A DNA stretch of 64,000 nucleotides from JACJXF01 sp964349045 (GTDB lineage: Bacteria > Bacteroidota > Bacteroidia > Bacteroidales > GCA-2748055). Positions 1-8,756 of this stretch are shown here, piece by piece (the first letter of the stretch is position 1; the number at the start of each line of letters is the position of its first letter). The DNA lies in NCBI GenBank assembly GCA_964349045.1, contig CAYGFI010000005.1, positions 1 to 64,000 on the forward strand. The letters are read 5' to 3'. Below the pieces are notes generated by a model. It saw nothing but the letters and a program-made list of their open reading frames with translations. It did no database searches and was not told the origin of the DNA. Made by a program: the position numbers and the translations under genes.

Positions 1-350
1 ATAAATAACAATAAAAAAAACTGCGTTTTTCAACTGCGCCCCTGCGTCCACGCCCCGGCGTGGTCTGCGCTTAATTTTCATTATCCGGAAAGCTATTTAA
101 ATCCCAACCCCTCCACTTCCTGATTTAAATGTTAAGCGCGGAAACCGCGGTTCGGTAACCCGAGGACGCAAAGGAAACGCAGTTTAATTCTTTTGGATTT
201 TAAATGAACCGGATGTACTAACCAAACTCAATAAATAACAATAAAAAAAACTGCGTTTTTCAACTGCGCCCCTGCGTCCACGCCCGGCGTGGTCTGCGCT
301 TAATCTTCCTCATCCGGAAAGCTATTTAAATCCCAATCCCTCCACCTCCT
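1..350. repeat. Direct duplication, period 230 bp, at the left window edge
   Basis: Bases 1-118 recur at 231-347 with few differences, so the offset is exactly 230. The repeated part contains the last codons (E-V-E-G-L-G-F-K-stop on the minus strand) of the thioredoxin-like gene that ends at 322, plus its 3' flank. The first copy therefore carries an orphan gene end with no gene behind it. Each copy has a short perfect hairpin, CCACGCC/GGCGTGG. The array may continue to the left of the window. No gene is supported in 1-321. Confidence 0.85.
19..187. repeat. Inverted-repeat element with AAACTGCGTTT-type ends
   Basis: The segment starts with AAACTGCGTTT and ends with the inverse AAACGCAGTTT. 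Its inner parts, TGCGCTTAA near 65-73 and TTAAGCGC near 131-140, are also inverted to each other. It has no open reading frame. It resembles the element at 3621-3740 in the TTAAGCGC core. It could be a miniature palindromic mobile element, but this is inferred from structure only. Confidence 0.5.
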
Positions 351-1716
351 TTTTAAACTCCTTAAACGTCAATGGCTTTGCAATGATCTTATGATCCCTG
401 TCTAACAGAAACAAAGTCGGGGTAGCATAAACATTATAATCTTTCGGGGCTTTCCCCTCCCACCCGGCTTTTGAAAACGTGTTGATCCACGGATAATTAT
501 TAACCATACAATGCTCCTCCCAAGCAAACCTCGAAGTATCAATGGAAACGGCAAATACCTCAAGATCTATAGTTTTTCCCGGATACCATTTACCCAACTG
601 TTTCAAAAAAGAGGTACAATGAGGGCACCATGAGGCCCAGAAAAGCACAAGAGTATAATCGTGGTTAAGATCGTACAGTCTTACCTGTTTGTCATCCTGG
701 TCGTGGATCAGGATATCAGGTACTTTTTTCCCGGGCGACATTTTTTCATAACCTTCCAGTCGTTTCTGCAGCAACTTTTTACTGTCGGTTTCACAATCGC
801 CGATTATAAAATTCTCTGCAATGTGAACCAGGACCTTCTCCATCTGGAACCTCTGGAACCCATCAACCAGGAAATTTAATACGAAATCGTAGATCAGCGG
901 CTCGCCTGAAACCGCTTCCATAACCTGGTCGATAGCAAGAATGAAATTATCTTCCTGTTGCGACTGGCTGAAAGAGGGATCCCGGTACAGGCCCAGGTAG
1001 TCGAGAATAGTTTTTGTTATATACGGGGAGTTCAGAAGTCTTTCATCGCTGAATACGATAAGATCAAAATAGTGGTCGCGCACAAAAACCTTCATCTCAT
1101 CGGTTGAGCCCACTCTTTCGATTACCGGGAGCATCAGCATCTGTATGATGGAAGCCGCGACCGACCCGGGAAGCTCATCCTGCAATGCGAGGGAAAAACG
1201 GGTGAAATCGTCCTGAACACTCCTGAATTCCAGGGTAAGAGCCTTATAAAAATTATCACCAGGCTTATAAACCGAGAAAAGAGGAGTGATCCGGTTCATT
1301 TTTCCCTGGTACACTTCATTCGCCTTTAGAAAGCGGTAATAAATCTCATTTTCTTTGGATTGCACGACATTCATGCTATCTATCGGTGCAGAAAAATTCA
1401 TTGTGATAATGATATTTTCTGGATTATAAATAAAATCGAAAAAGCGCGGATCTTCTTCGAAAAAATTGGAACCACCTGTCTCACCCAATACTACTCTGTA
1501 TACACCGGCTTTTGTTTGCCCGGAAAAAAGAAAGGTAAAACCTCCTTCCAGGCTCGATGTGCTGTCGATGATTACCTGCTGATCCCCTTTAAACTGAACC
1601 AGATAAACACGGTTACCCTCAAAGCCTTTGACCGTGGCCTGCAGAGAATACGACTGTGCTCCGGAGGTAACCAGCGACACCCATAAAAAAAATATGCAAA
1701 ACACGTTTTTCATCAT
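322..1716 (-). CDS. TlpA-like thiol-disulfide oxidoreductase with N-terminal DUF4369-like domain
   Basis: A 464-residue exported protein starting MMKNVFCIFF, with a hydrophobic signal segment ending near residue 20. The N-terminal part is a beta-rich domain of the DUF4369 type seen in Bacteroidota periplasmic thioredoxins (Y-x-L-x-A-x-V-K-G-F). The C-terminal 130 residues form a thioredoxin/TlpA fold with the active site WCPHC (Cys364, Cys367) and a later cis-Pro region, ATPTLFLLD. It probably acts in periplasmic disulfide exchange or reduction. The middle 200 residues match no domain I recognise. It is downstream of ispF on the same strand, separated by a cluster of hairpins. Its last eight codons are duplicated 230 bp further on. 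Confidence 0.85.
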   Translation of the reverse strand: MMKNVFCIFFLWVSLVTSGAQSYSLQATVKGFEGNRVYLVQFKGDQQVIIDSTSSLEGGFTFLFSGQTKAGVYRVVLGETGGSNFFEEDPRFFDFIYNPENIIITMNFSAPIDSMNVVQSKENEIYYRFLKANEVYQGKMNRITPLFSVYKPGDNFYKALTLEFRSVQDDFTRFSLALQDELPGSVAASIIQMLMLPVIERVGSTDEMKVFVRDHYFDLIVFSDERLLNSPYITKTILDYLGLYRDPSFSQSQQEDNFILAIDQVMEAVSGEPLIYDFVLNFLVDGFQRFQMEKVLVHIAENFIIGDCETDSKKLLQKRLEGYEKMSPGKKVPDILIHDQDDKQVRLYDLNHDYTLVLFWASWCPHCTSFLKQLGKWYPGKTIDLEVFAVSIDTSRFAWEEHCMVNNYPWINTFSKAGWEGKAPKDYNVYATPTLFLLDRDHKIIAKPLTFKEFKKEVEGLGFK

Positions 1717-1725
1717 AGAACACTT

Positions 1726-1826
1726 AGGGCTGAAAGCCCGGTATGTAATAACACAGGGTAACGCCCTGTGGAGCCCTGAAAGGGCGCAACAAACTCCTTA
1801 TGGCTCCCGGTCAGGACTATCCTGAC
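1726..1826. repeat. Cluster of four short perfect hairpins (REP-like)
   Basis: Four stem-loops lie within 101 bp: GGGCT-GAA-AGCCC (1727-1739), CACAGGG-TAACG-CCCTGTG (1752-1770), GCCCT-GAA-AGGGC (1773-1785) and GTCAGGA-CTA-TCCTGAC (1810-1826). The last overlaps the 3' end of ispF. The packing suggests a repetitive extragenic palindrome rather than a simple terminator. No good T-run follows on the minus strand. Confidence 0.7.
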
Positions 1827-2325
1827 TATCAGTCTTTCCGGTTGACCCCTCCCCCGAAATCAAAACCACCGCCTGTGCAGCAACTCCTTTCTCCTTCCCG
1901 ATATAACTCAATCCTTCGGTGGTGGTAGCTTTTACAGAAACCCGGTCGGGATCGATTTCAAGAACCTTTGCAAGAACAGTCTGCATCCTTTCAATATAAT
2001 CTTTGATTTTAGGCTTTTCCAGCATCACTACGCTGTCAATATTCACAATTTTGTACTTCTTTTGCCGGATCAGTTCAAGGGTTCTTTTCAGGAGTATCTT
2101 ACTGTCAATTCCTTTAAACTCATCCGAGTTATCGGGAAATTGCCGGCCAATGTCGCCCAGGTTGGCGGCGCCCAGCAATGCATCACATATGGCATGGATC
2201 AGGACATCGGCATCACTGTGCCCGATAGCTCCTTTGCGGTGCGGAATTTTAACTCCCCCGAGATAAAAAGGCAGGCCTTCACCCAAACGGTGAACATCGT
2301 AACCTATGCCCACCCTGATGTCCAT
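1798..2325 (-). CDS. ispF: 2-C-methyl-D-erythritol 2,4-cyclodiphosphate synthase
   Basis: A 175-residue IspF of the non-mevalonate isoprenoid pathway. It converts CDP-methylerythritol phosphate derivatives to the cyclic diphosphate in the cytosol. The N-terminal motif RVGIGYDVHRLGEG carries the metal ligands Asp and His, and HSDADVLIHA carries the second His. Residues near 130 (VSVKATTTEGLSYIGKEKG) match the CDP-binding part. Typical members end soon after the AQAVVLI strand. Here about 19 extra polar residues follow, encoded by the palindromic repeat DNA at 1798-1850. The start codon overlaps the porV stop (TAATG), so translation is probably coupled to porV. Confidence 0.95.
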   Translation of the reverse strand: MDIRVGIGYDVHRLGEGLPFYLGGVKIPHRKGAIGHSDADVLIHAICDALLGAANLGDIGRQFPDNSDEFKGIDSKILLKRTLELIRQKKYKIVNIDSVVMLEKPKIKDYIERMQTVLAKVLEIDPDRVSVKATTTEGLSYIGKEKGVAAQAVVLISGEGSTGKTDSQDSPDREP

Positions 2326-3557
2326 TAGCTGTTTTTTCTGAATTTCTCAAAATCAAAACCGAGGGTAAAACGCAGGGTGTTTGCCAGGGGATTTGTCTGA
2401 TGGGTTGGTATCAGGTAAGAAAAATCGATTTCAAAGACATTGAGCTTAAGTCCGATACCCACCGTAAAAAACTTCCGGTTTCCCTTTGTTTCATGTTCGT
2501 GGAAATAACCTCCGCGTATGGCAAACTGCTCGCGGTACCAATATTCCATTCCCATTCCAAAAGTAAACTCATGTAATTCTTCAATAAAAACATTACGGGT
2601 GCCATCGGCACGTTCAACGCCGGGTGCATCATAAAAAGATTGCAGCATCCCCTGGGGTACCGAAACAAACGGGTCCCTTCCGAATTCAACCACCTGGTCT
2701 CCTTCCGAATCAATTGAATCTTTGTACCAGATCGGGGTGGAAGGCACCAAAAGCTTGTTTACATCAAATGCAACAGTAAAAGTATTGTATTCGTCGATAT
2801 CGAACATTAAACTGCTTCCAACGCGCAGGTTAATGGGAATAAAAGACTTCTCCTGGTTCTCGGTATAGGAAATCTTTGTCCCGATATTGGAAATATTTGC
2901 TCCTATGCCCAGCCTGGCGTCTTTCCCCGCGATATCAATTTTATTCTGGTAATAAGTTGACAGATCGGCAGATACAGAGAGGCCCGCCTTGGTTCCGGCA
3001 TCACCTACACTTATACCACCCGTTAAATCTGAGCGTATGAAACGAAACGCAATACCTCCTGAAATGTTATTACCGAATATCCGGGAATAGCCGGCATCGA
3101 GTGCAAATTCATTGGGATTAAAATCCCGGATCGGTTCACCCTGGAAATCAGTAAAAACAATGTTCCCCAAAGAGAAATAGCGGAATGATGCGCTGACGAC
3201 CTGGTTATCATCAAGTCTCTTATATCCAACCAGGTATGCGAGGTTAATATCAGGCACCAGGTCTCTCAGCCACGGAGTATATGAAAGTGCAATACCGCCA
3301 TCGCCATCCATAAAAGCATATTTAGCCGTATTATACTGTTGTGAACTTATATCGGGGGAGGTGGCAGCGCCGATGTCACCCATAGCGCCTCCGCGGGAGT
3401 CGGGTGTAATGGTTAAAAATGGAACTGCCGAATTGATCGTATTTACCTCTCCGGTTAAATCGCCCGTGGAAATCTGACTAAATAAAGTGAGACCGGTAAA
3501 CATCAATAAAAGCAATCCTGTTATACCGAATCTCAATCTTCTAAATATCAATGTCAT
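2325..3557 (-). CDS. porV: Type IX secretion system outer membrane protein PorV
   Basis: A 410-residue outer membrane beta-barrel protein with a signal segment (LLLLMFTGLTLFSQ). The conserved N-terminal region after the signal contains ITPDSRGGAMGDIGAA, typical of PorV/LptO. In characterised species PorV is a shuttle and attachment-complex protein that delivers type IX substrates to the sortase PorU. Repeated amphipathic strands continue to the aromatic C-terminus (FTLGFDFEKF). It lies just upstream of ispF with a one-base overlap and downstream of porU on the same strand. The porV-porU neighbourhood is conserved in Bacteroidota. Confidence 0.93.
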   Translation of the reverse strand: MTLIFRRLRFGITGLLLLMFTGLTLFSQISTGDLTGEVNTINSAVPFLTITPDSRGGAMGDIGAATSPDISSQQYNTAKYAFMDGDGGIALSYTPWLRDLVPDINLAYLVGYKRLDDNQVVSASFRYFSLGNIVFTDFQGEPIRDFNPNEFALDAGYSRIFGNNISGGIAFRFIRSDLTGGISVGDAGTKAGLSVSADLSTYYQNKIDIAGKDARLGIGANISNIGTKISYTENQEKSFIPINLRVGSSLMFDIDEYNTFTVAFDVNKLLVPSTPIWYKDSIDSEGDQVVEFGRDPFVSVPQGMLQSFYDAPGVERADGTRNVFIEELHEFTFGMGMEYWYREQFAIRGGYFHEHETKGNRKFFTVGIGLKLNVFEIDFSYLIPTHQTNPLANTLRFTLGFDFEKFRKNS

Positions 3558-3620
3558 TATAAAAGCGTTTATAGGTGGACAAATATAACTGAAAAAATTA
3601 TTAAATATTGCAGATCAAAC

Positions 3621-3740
3621 CGGGACAATATTAAAATTAAGCGCAAGGGTGCAGGGGACGTAAGTAATAAAACATAAAAAAATTGCGCTTCCGTTGCGCC
3701 TTTTGCGCCTTTGCGCTTAAAACTTTTAAATATTATCCCG
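3621..3740. repeat. 120-bp inverted-repeat element between porU and porV
   Basis: The left arm (3621-3646), CGGGACAATATTAAAATTAA followed by GCGCAA, is mirrored by the right arm (3711-3740), TTGCGCTTAAAA followed by TTTTAAATATTATCCCG. The middle is rich in GCGC and TTGCGCC words. It has no coding potential. It shares the TTAAGCGC core with the repeat at the left edge. It may be a MITE-like or REP-like element. Autonomous relatives are not in this window. Confidence 0.65.
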
Positions 3741-3770
3741 TTGTTAACTATGGGGACTTAATAGCCCAAT

Positions 3771-6700
3771 CTATTTCGTCAATATCAATTTACCCGATTT
3801 CTCGGCAGAAATCCCATCGGAAGTCAGCACGCGAATCCTGTAAATATAGATCGACTGTCCGTTTCGGGCCCCGGAACCATCCCAGTAAATATTCTGTGAC
3901 CTGTATCCTGTATTAGTTTCTTTTGCCTTGATGGTACTAACAAGACTCCCATCCATATTAAAAATATCCACAACAATATCCATATCCACCCCCGGTTTAT
4001 TATGTCCGAAACTGATGTTGGTGTAATCGCTGAACGGGTTCGGGTAATTCAGCAGGTCATCAAGGATCAGTTCTTCCGATTTAATAACAATAAAATCGGT
4101 TGAGCCGGAGCTGGAATTATTATAAATATCCCATACTCTGACATTGACAGTATGATGACCGGGTTCCAGTTTATTAAAGGGATAGCGGATGATCCCTCCC
4201 TGGTAGCTGTTGAGATGAGACTGATAGTATTCATTCAGAAGAAATACATTTTTTGCCTGATCATCGAGAGTGGCTGTAATATCATGTCCGATTCCATTTC
4301 CCGTGGTATTTATACCATGCTCGTCAGAAACCTCAACGTATAGTACCGGGTTTTCATCGGTTATCCCCCCGGAACGAAAGGCAGAACTATTCATATAAAC
4401 ATTTAATCCCGGTCCCTCCAGATCGATGTTTGCTGCCGGATAGGTTCCCCCGATAATTATTTCGTTGTATGCTCCTGCTGCATCAACCAGGGAATCTTCC
4501 GCGTAAAAACTCAACCTGCCGGTACCATAGGCATAGTTAATATCCCTGGGAACCAGGAATGTGAAACTGAAAATACCGTTGTGAACCGTTGATTTTCCTT
4601 TATAAAGGATGTTGTTACGAAGTTTGAAAGTTTTTTTATTACCGCCATCGTTAGCAAGGGTTTGCTGAACAACTGCTTTATCATAAACCGTAGGATACAC
4701 ATAACCATTAAACCCGTTGAGCATTTTCCCTTCATAGCCGGCAAGGTGTCCGCTGATTGTAATTTTCCGTAAAGCCTGCAAAGTATCCGTTACCTCGTGG
4801 ATTGATTTCCCGTTCAGAGAATCAACATAAACAAAATTCTCCGGATATGCAAGACGTTGTGAGGGATCGCCCAGCAGTGTGAAATTACGCTTATTGATAC
4901 CGCTCCCGGCCTTGTTTTTGGTATATTGCATGATATCTCCCAGCCGGTAATTTTTCCCTTCCTTATCTTTTTCAAAAACTATTTCATAAAATTTCTCATT
5001 CAGTACCCGGTTGGGCTGCGAATAAACCAGGCGGGTAGTTGTAAGAAGCGCTATTCCACCTCCATTTGGATTCATCAGAACATTTTCACCGGCAGAGGGT
5101 ATCAGGTGATCGTCATACCGGCTAAACTCACAGGTAGCTGTCATAAAAAGCGGTAAGCGCTTATAATTCTTCCATCCGTCGATATCATTCAGGGTTAAGA
5201 TAAGCTCATGTGCCCAACCTTTAATACCTCCATGTCCTGTATAATTAATAATAAGGGCTCCCCGTTCCACCTGGTCGTTTATTGCCTTGTTAACATCGGG
5301 ATAAAGCTGTCCGACAGGGGTTGAAACCTGTTTAAATGCATCGAGGTAAATTTTACTGATGTTGAATCCGGGGTATTTTGCTTCCACGTTGTCTGCCATG
5401 GCATCTGCATCCGACATATGAATATTTGAGTCTTCGTCATCGCCGATAAAACATACGGTGTTTCTCCAGTCGCCCATCCGCTCCGGCAGTTCATAATCCA
5501 GTATTTTATCAACCATAATTTTTGCCTGTTCTGCTGTGCCTACCGGTAAACGGCCCACCCCGATATCGAGTAATCCGCTCAACATGGTCTCCCCCGGGTC
5601 GAGCAGACCGAAGAAATCGTCCGAGACATAAGAAGATGTCGGGCTCAGGCTGTTTTCTGACTGGTATGTAAGGATATAATTATCATCGCTTCCCATAATA
5701 TTTTTATTATCATAGGTTCCATCACCAAAAAGAAGGAGGTACCGGGGGAGGAGAAGGCTATCGGTTCCTGCCCGGGTATACAGCATTTTCATGAAATTAC
5801 GGTATGCTCCAATATCCGGGGCTCCTGCAGAAAACTCATTATAAATCATGTCAGATGTTACTACAAGGACATCAAGCCCGCTTTTTTCGCGCCGGTGCCC
5901 TGCCAGTCGCTCAGCCTGATCCAGAAAACCGGGGTGTGTTATGATTACCAGATCCGGCTGTTGCGGGCCATGCAGATTCTGATTCGGAAGATTTCCCAAA
6001 TCACTTCCCTTTATTACCGGGGCAGGAAAGTTTCCCTTCTCATTAAATGCAATAAACTCCCTGGTAGAATCCGTAGCGACTTTGAAGATAAGGTCCGTCC
6101 CGTTAAGATTTCCCTGGATTTTAAGAATTCCGTTCTGATTACTTACATCCCATAGGATAACATTCGTATTGGCAGAGCTCAGTGTAAACTGTGTAATATA
6201 TCCGGGTCCGGTAACATTGATATCCCTGAACTCCAGAAAATCAGAATGCATCTGCAGTTTAGCCCGTGCATTAATTATGATATAATCAAGCCATCCTTTC
6301 GCGGAACCGTCGGGTTTAATATATTTCAATCGTAGAGAAATATCATCAGATGGAGAACTTATCAGGGATTTTTGCTCTGAGGTAAATCCGTAAATTGATG
6401 TGTAATCGCTAAGATTGGCTGCCTGGACAGGAAATGTGGAAATGGTTGCGTTATTATATGTCATCTGGAATTCAGAGGGTTTAACAGCTTTGGCCATCAC
6501 CTGTGCTACTATTTCCACAGGCTGATCATATTCAAGTCCGGCTATATTAAAATTGAAAGTCTGTTGTGTAGTGTTTGCAAAAGGCTCGCCAAACCATTGT
6601 TTTCCGCTAAGGAGAACATTTTCGATCTCCTGCTCATGAAATGTCCGGAAATCATAAGAATCTGAAGACTTATTGGCAACTCCGGCAGGGGCTGTATCAT

Positions 6701-7565
6701 TAAGCGGGAAATCCGGAATGCCCCCGGAAGTTACAAAATACCAGGTAAAATCAGAATAAGGATTTTGCATATGCCGGAACATCCCTGAATTGATATCGTA
6801 ACTCCATTTTACACTTCCTTTGGAATAGAAGAGAATATAATCCCCGGCATTAAAAATCCCGTCAGCCCCTTTAACCATATGTATCTGCACAGGTTTAAGA
6901 TCATCCTTCCCACCTTTCCTCGAATCTTCAGGAAGCGCCTCCCCACTCCAGCCAAAGATCCTGACATTGGCCGGATCACCAACTGACATGGAGTTGATCT
7001 GTTCATAACTAAGTTTATAAATTCCTGATACAGGAACTTTAATTTTATACCAACTGCCTGTTGAAAGAACAGAGTTTTCAACTGGTAATGATTTTTTAGA
7101 ACGGATCATACCTTCTGTAACAGCGCCGGAAGATTCCACCCGGATCACAAAACTTTTAAGTCGTTCCAAACGGCCATTTTCAGGATTTTTCCGAAAAGGG
7201 ACCAGGTTGATCTGCAGAAAAGGTTTTTTCTGCATATGCTCCAGGGAGTAACTGAAAATCAGGCTGTCGCTGAAGTTACCCGGAACTGAAGTACCATCAA
7301 TCAACCCTGGATATGTTTCATATTGCGGATAAACGATGGTCAGACTTACTACCGGGTGTTCCGGTTTCCATTCAATAAGCTCTGTATAGGAAGGGAAACC
7401 TGTTTCTGTGACAGGGCTCACCTCTCCCCGGAATGAAATAAATTCTGAAAAATCAAGGTCTGAAAGGTCTGCAGCATTATCGAACGGTATGATTCTTTTC
7501 ATGTGCCACACCTGGGCATGCCCCTGAAACGACAAAAATATAAGGATGATGATTATGAATCTCAT
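3771..7565 (-). CDS. porU: Type IX secretion system sortase PorU (peptidase C25 family)
   Basis: A 1264-residue exported gingipain-like protein. In the type IX system PorU removes the C-terminal sorting domain of secreted proteins and attaches them to the cell surface. The catalytic pair is visible: His778 in YTGHGG and Cys812 in TATCEFSRYDD. The upstream 540 residues are beta-rich, as in other PorU proteins. The C-terminus resembles a sorting-type domain (LNYPNPFSDYTNISF to GKLILTK), consistent with PorU itself using the pathway. Length is normal for the family. It diverges from the porP-like gene across a 166-bp spacer, and porV follows downstream with the 120-bp palindromic element between them. 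Confidence 0.94.
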   Translation of the reverse strand: MRFIIIILIFLSFQGHAQVWHMKRIIPFDNAADLSDLDFSEFISFRGEVSPVTETGFPSYTELIEWKPEHPVVSLTIVYPQYETYPGLIDGTSVPGNFSDSLIFSYSLEHMQKKPFLQINLVPFRKNPENGRLERLKSFVIRVESSGAVTEGMIRSKKSLPVENSVLSTGSWYKIKVPVSGIYKLSYEQINSMSVGDPANVRIFGWSGEALPEDSRKGGKDDLKPVQIHMVKGADGIFNAGDYILFYSKGSVKWSYDINSGMFRHMQNPYSDFTWYFVTSGGIPDFPLNDTAPAGVANKSSDSYDFRTFHEQEIENVLLSGKQWFGEPFANTTQQTFNFNIAGLEYDQPVEIVAQVMAKAVKPSEFQMTYNNATISTFPVQAANLSDYTSIYGFTSEQKSLISSPSDDISLRLKYIKPDGSAKGWLDYIIINARAKLQMHSDFLEFRDINVTGPGYITQFTLSSANTNVILWDVSNQNGILKIQGNLNGTDLIFKVATDSTREFIAFNEKGNFPAPVIKGSDLGNLPNQNLHGPQQPDLVIITHPGFLDQAERLAGHRREKSGLDVLVVTSDMIYNEFSAGAPDIGAYRNFMKMLYTRAGTDSLLLPRYLLLFGDGTYDNKNIMGSDDNYILTYQSENSLSPTSSYVSDDFFGLLDPGETMLSGLLDIGVGRLPVGTAEQAKIMVDKILDYELPERMGDWRNTVCFIGDDEDSNIHMSDADAMADNVEAKYPGFNISKIYLDAFKQVSTPVGQLYPDVNKAINDQVERGALIINYTGHGGIKGWAHELILTLNDIDGWKNYKRLPLFMTATCEFSRYDDHLIPSAGENVLMNPNGGGIALLTTTRLVYSQPNRVLNEKFYEIVFEKDKEGKNYRLGDIMQYTKNKAGSGINKRNFTLLGDPSQRLAYPENFVYVDSLNGKSIHEVTDTLQALRKITISGHLAGYEGKMLNGFNGYVYPTVYDKAVVQQTLANDGGNKKTFKLRNNILYKGKSTVHNGIFSFTFLVPRDINYAYGTGRLSFYAEDSLVDAAGAYNEIIIGGTYPAANIDLEGPGLNVYMNSSAFRSGGITDENPVLYVEVSDEHGINTTGNGIGHDITATLDDQAKNVFLLNEYYQSHLNSYQGGIIRYPFNKLEPGHHTVNVRVWDIYNNSSSGSTDFIVIKSEELILDDLLNYPNPFSDYTNISFGHNKPGVDMDIVVDIFNMDGSLVSTIKAKETNTGYRSQNIYWDGSGARNGQSIYIYRIRVLTSDGISAEKSGKLILTK

Positions 7566-7731
7566 TATTTTCTTCTACTTTTAAGTCAATTAGTTTAGGC
7601 GTTTATAAAAAAATTACCTTAAAAACGCGTATCAATGTAACATTTCTGTAAGAAAAACGTTTGCTGAATGAAACGAAATTATTGTTAATTATATTGTTAA
7701 AAAAAGAGGCTCAAGATAATCAAATTCTCTG

Positions 7732-8688
7732 ATGCGGAAATTTCAGGTACTCCTTTTAATGGGTTGTTTTGGATGTATTGCTATAAGCAGCAAGGCACAG
7801 GATGTGTTTTATTCTCAGTATTATGCCAACCGCTTATACCTGAATCCTGCATTTGCAGGAATAGGGAATGAAAAAAGGATCTTTTTAAATTTTCGCAACC
7901 AGTACCCCAGGCTGGGAAGTGTATATAACACATACACGGTTTCGTATGATCAGTTTGTAAATAAATTAAACGGAGGGCTGGGATTTTCACTGAGCAATGA
8001 TGTTCAGGGATCAGGAGCCATGAGCAAAATGTCTTTTTCGGCGATGTATTCCTACCAGGTCAGAACCGGAAGATTCCTTTCTTTTTCGGGTGGATTGCAG
8101 GCCGGGGGTATAGCAACCATTATAAAAGCGAATGACTTTGAGCTTGAAGATATGAGTGAAAATCTTTCAGATGTCACAAAAATCTTCCCTGATTTCGCAA
8201 CGGGTTTTGCAGCTTTTTACAAAGATTCTTATGGAGGAATTTCAGTATTCCACCTGCTTAAACCCTATCAATCTGAAAGCACTCTTGCCGATTCCAGGCT
8301 TCCAAGGAAGTTTACATTATTTGCAGGAACTTATATTCCCGTTTACGAAAAAAGATTAGGAAAAAGAGTTTTACAGTTAAATCCAAACCTGATCTACACA
8401 CTCCAGAAGAACATGGGGCAATTGGTTTACGGGCTTGAAAGCCTGTATAAAGAGAGTTATGTTGTGGGAATCTGGCTCCGGCAAAATATAGGTTTAAAAT
8501 TTTCCGCCCTTATATTATCAGGAGGGCTTTCACTTGATAATATTCGTTTGCGATACAGCTACGATTTGCAGTTTTCGCAGCCTTCAGTGCAGATTCCAAG
8601 GATGGGTGCAAATGAAATATCTATTATAATTGCATTTGGTGAGAACAAGAAAAATAAATATAAGACAATAAAATGTCCTAAATTTTAG
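7732..8688 (+). CDS. PorP/SprF family type IX secretion outer membrane protein
   Basis: A 318-residue protein with an N-terminal signal (LLLMGCFGCIAISSKA). The family hallmark is the start of the mature part: QDVFYSQYYANRLYLNPAFAG. The rest is a series of amphipathic beta strands ending in SIIIAFG. PorP in Porphyromonas and SprF in Flavobacterium are outer membrane proteins of the type IX system. SprF-like paralogues work with particular adhesins, and many occur per genome. Placement between porU and gldJ favours a role in the core machine or gliding apparatus, but this copy cannot be assigned to PorP rather than a paralogue. Confidence 0.88.
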   Translation: MRKFQVLLLMGCFGCIAISSKAQDVFYSQYYANRLYLNPAFAGIGNEKRIFLNFRNQYPRLGSVYNTYTVSYDQFVNKLNGGLGFSLSNDVQGSGAMSKMSFSAMYSYQVRTGRFLSFSGGLQAGGIATIIKANDFELEDMSENLSDVTKIFPDFATGFAAFYKDSYGGISVFHLLKPYQSESTLADSRLPRKFTLFAGTYIPVYEKRLGKRVLQLNPNLIYTLQKNMGQLVYGLESLYKESYVVGIWLRQNIGLKFSALILSGGLSLDNIRLRYSYDLQFSQPSVQIPRMGANEISIIIAFGENKKNKYKTIKCPKF

Positions 8689-8756
8689 TTTTTTTTATGA
8701 AATAATATTATTTTTAGTGCAAATTTTGAAATAAAAAGAAAAAAAAGGATAACACT

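Noticed and set aside
1..350. A CRISPR-like repeat array
   Set aside because: Only two long copies with a 230-bp period, no short repeats with unique spacers, and no cas genes in the window.
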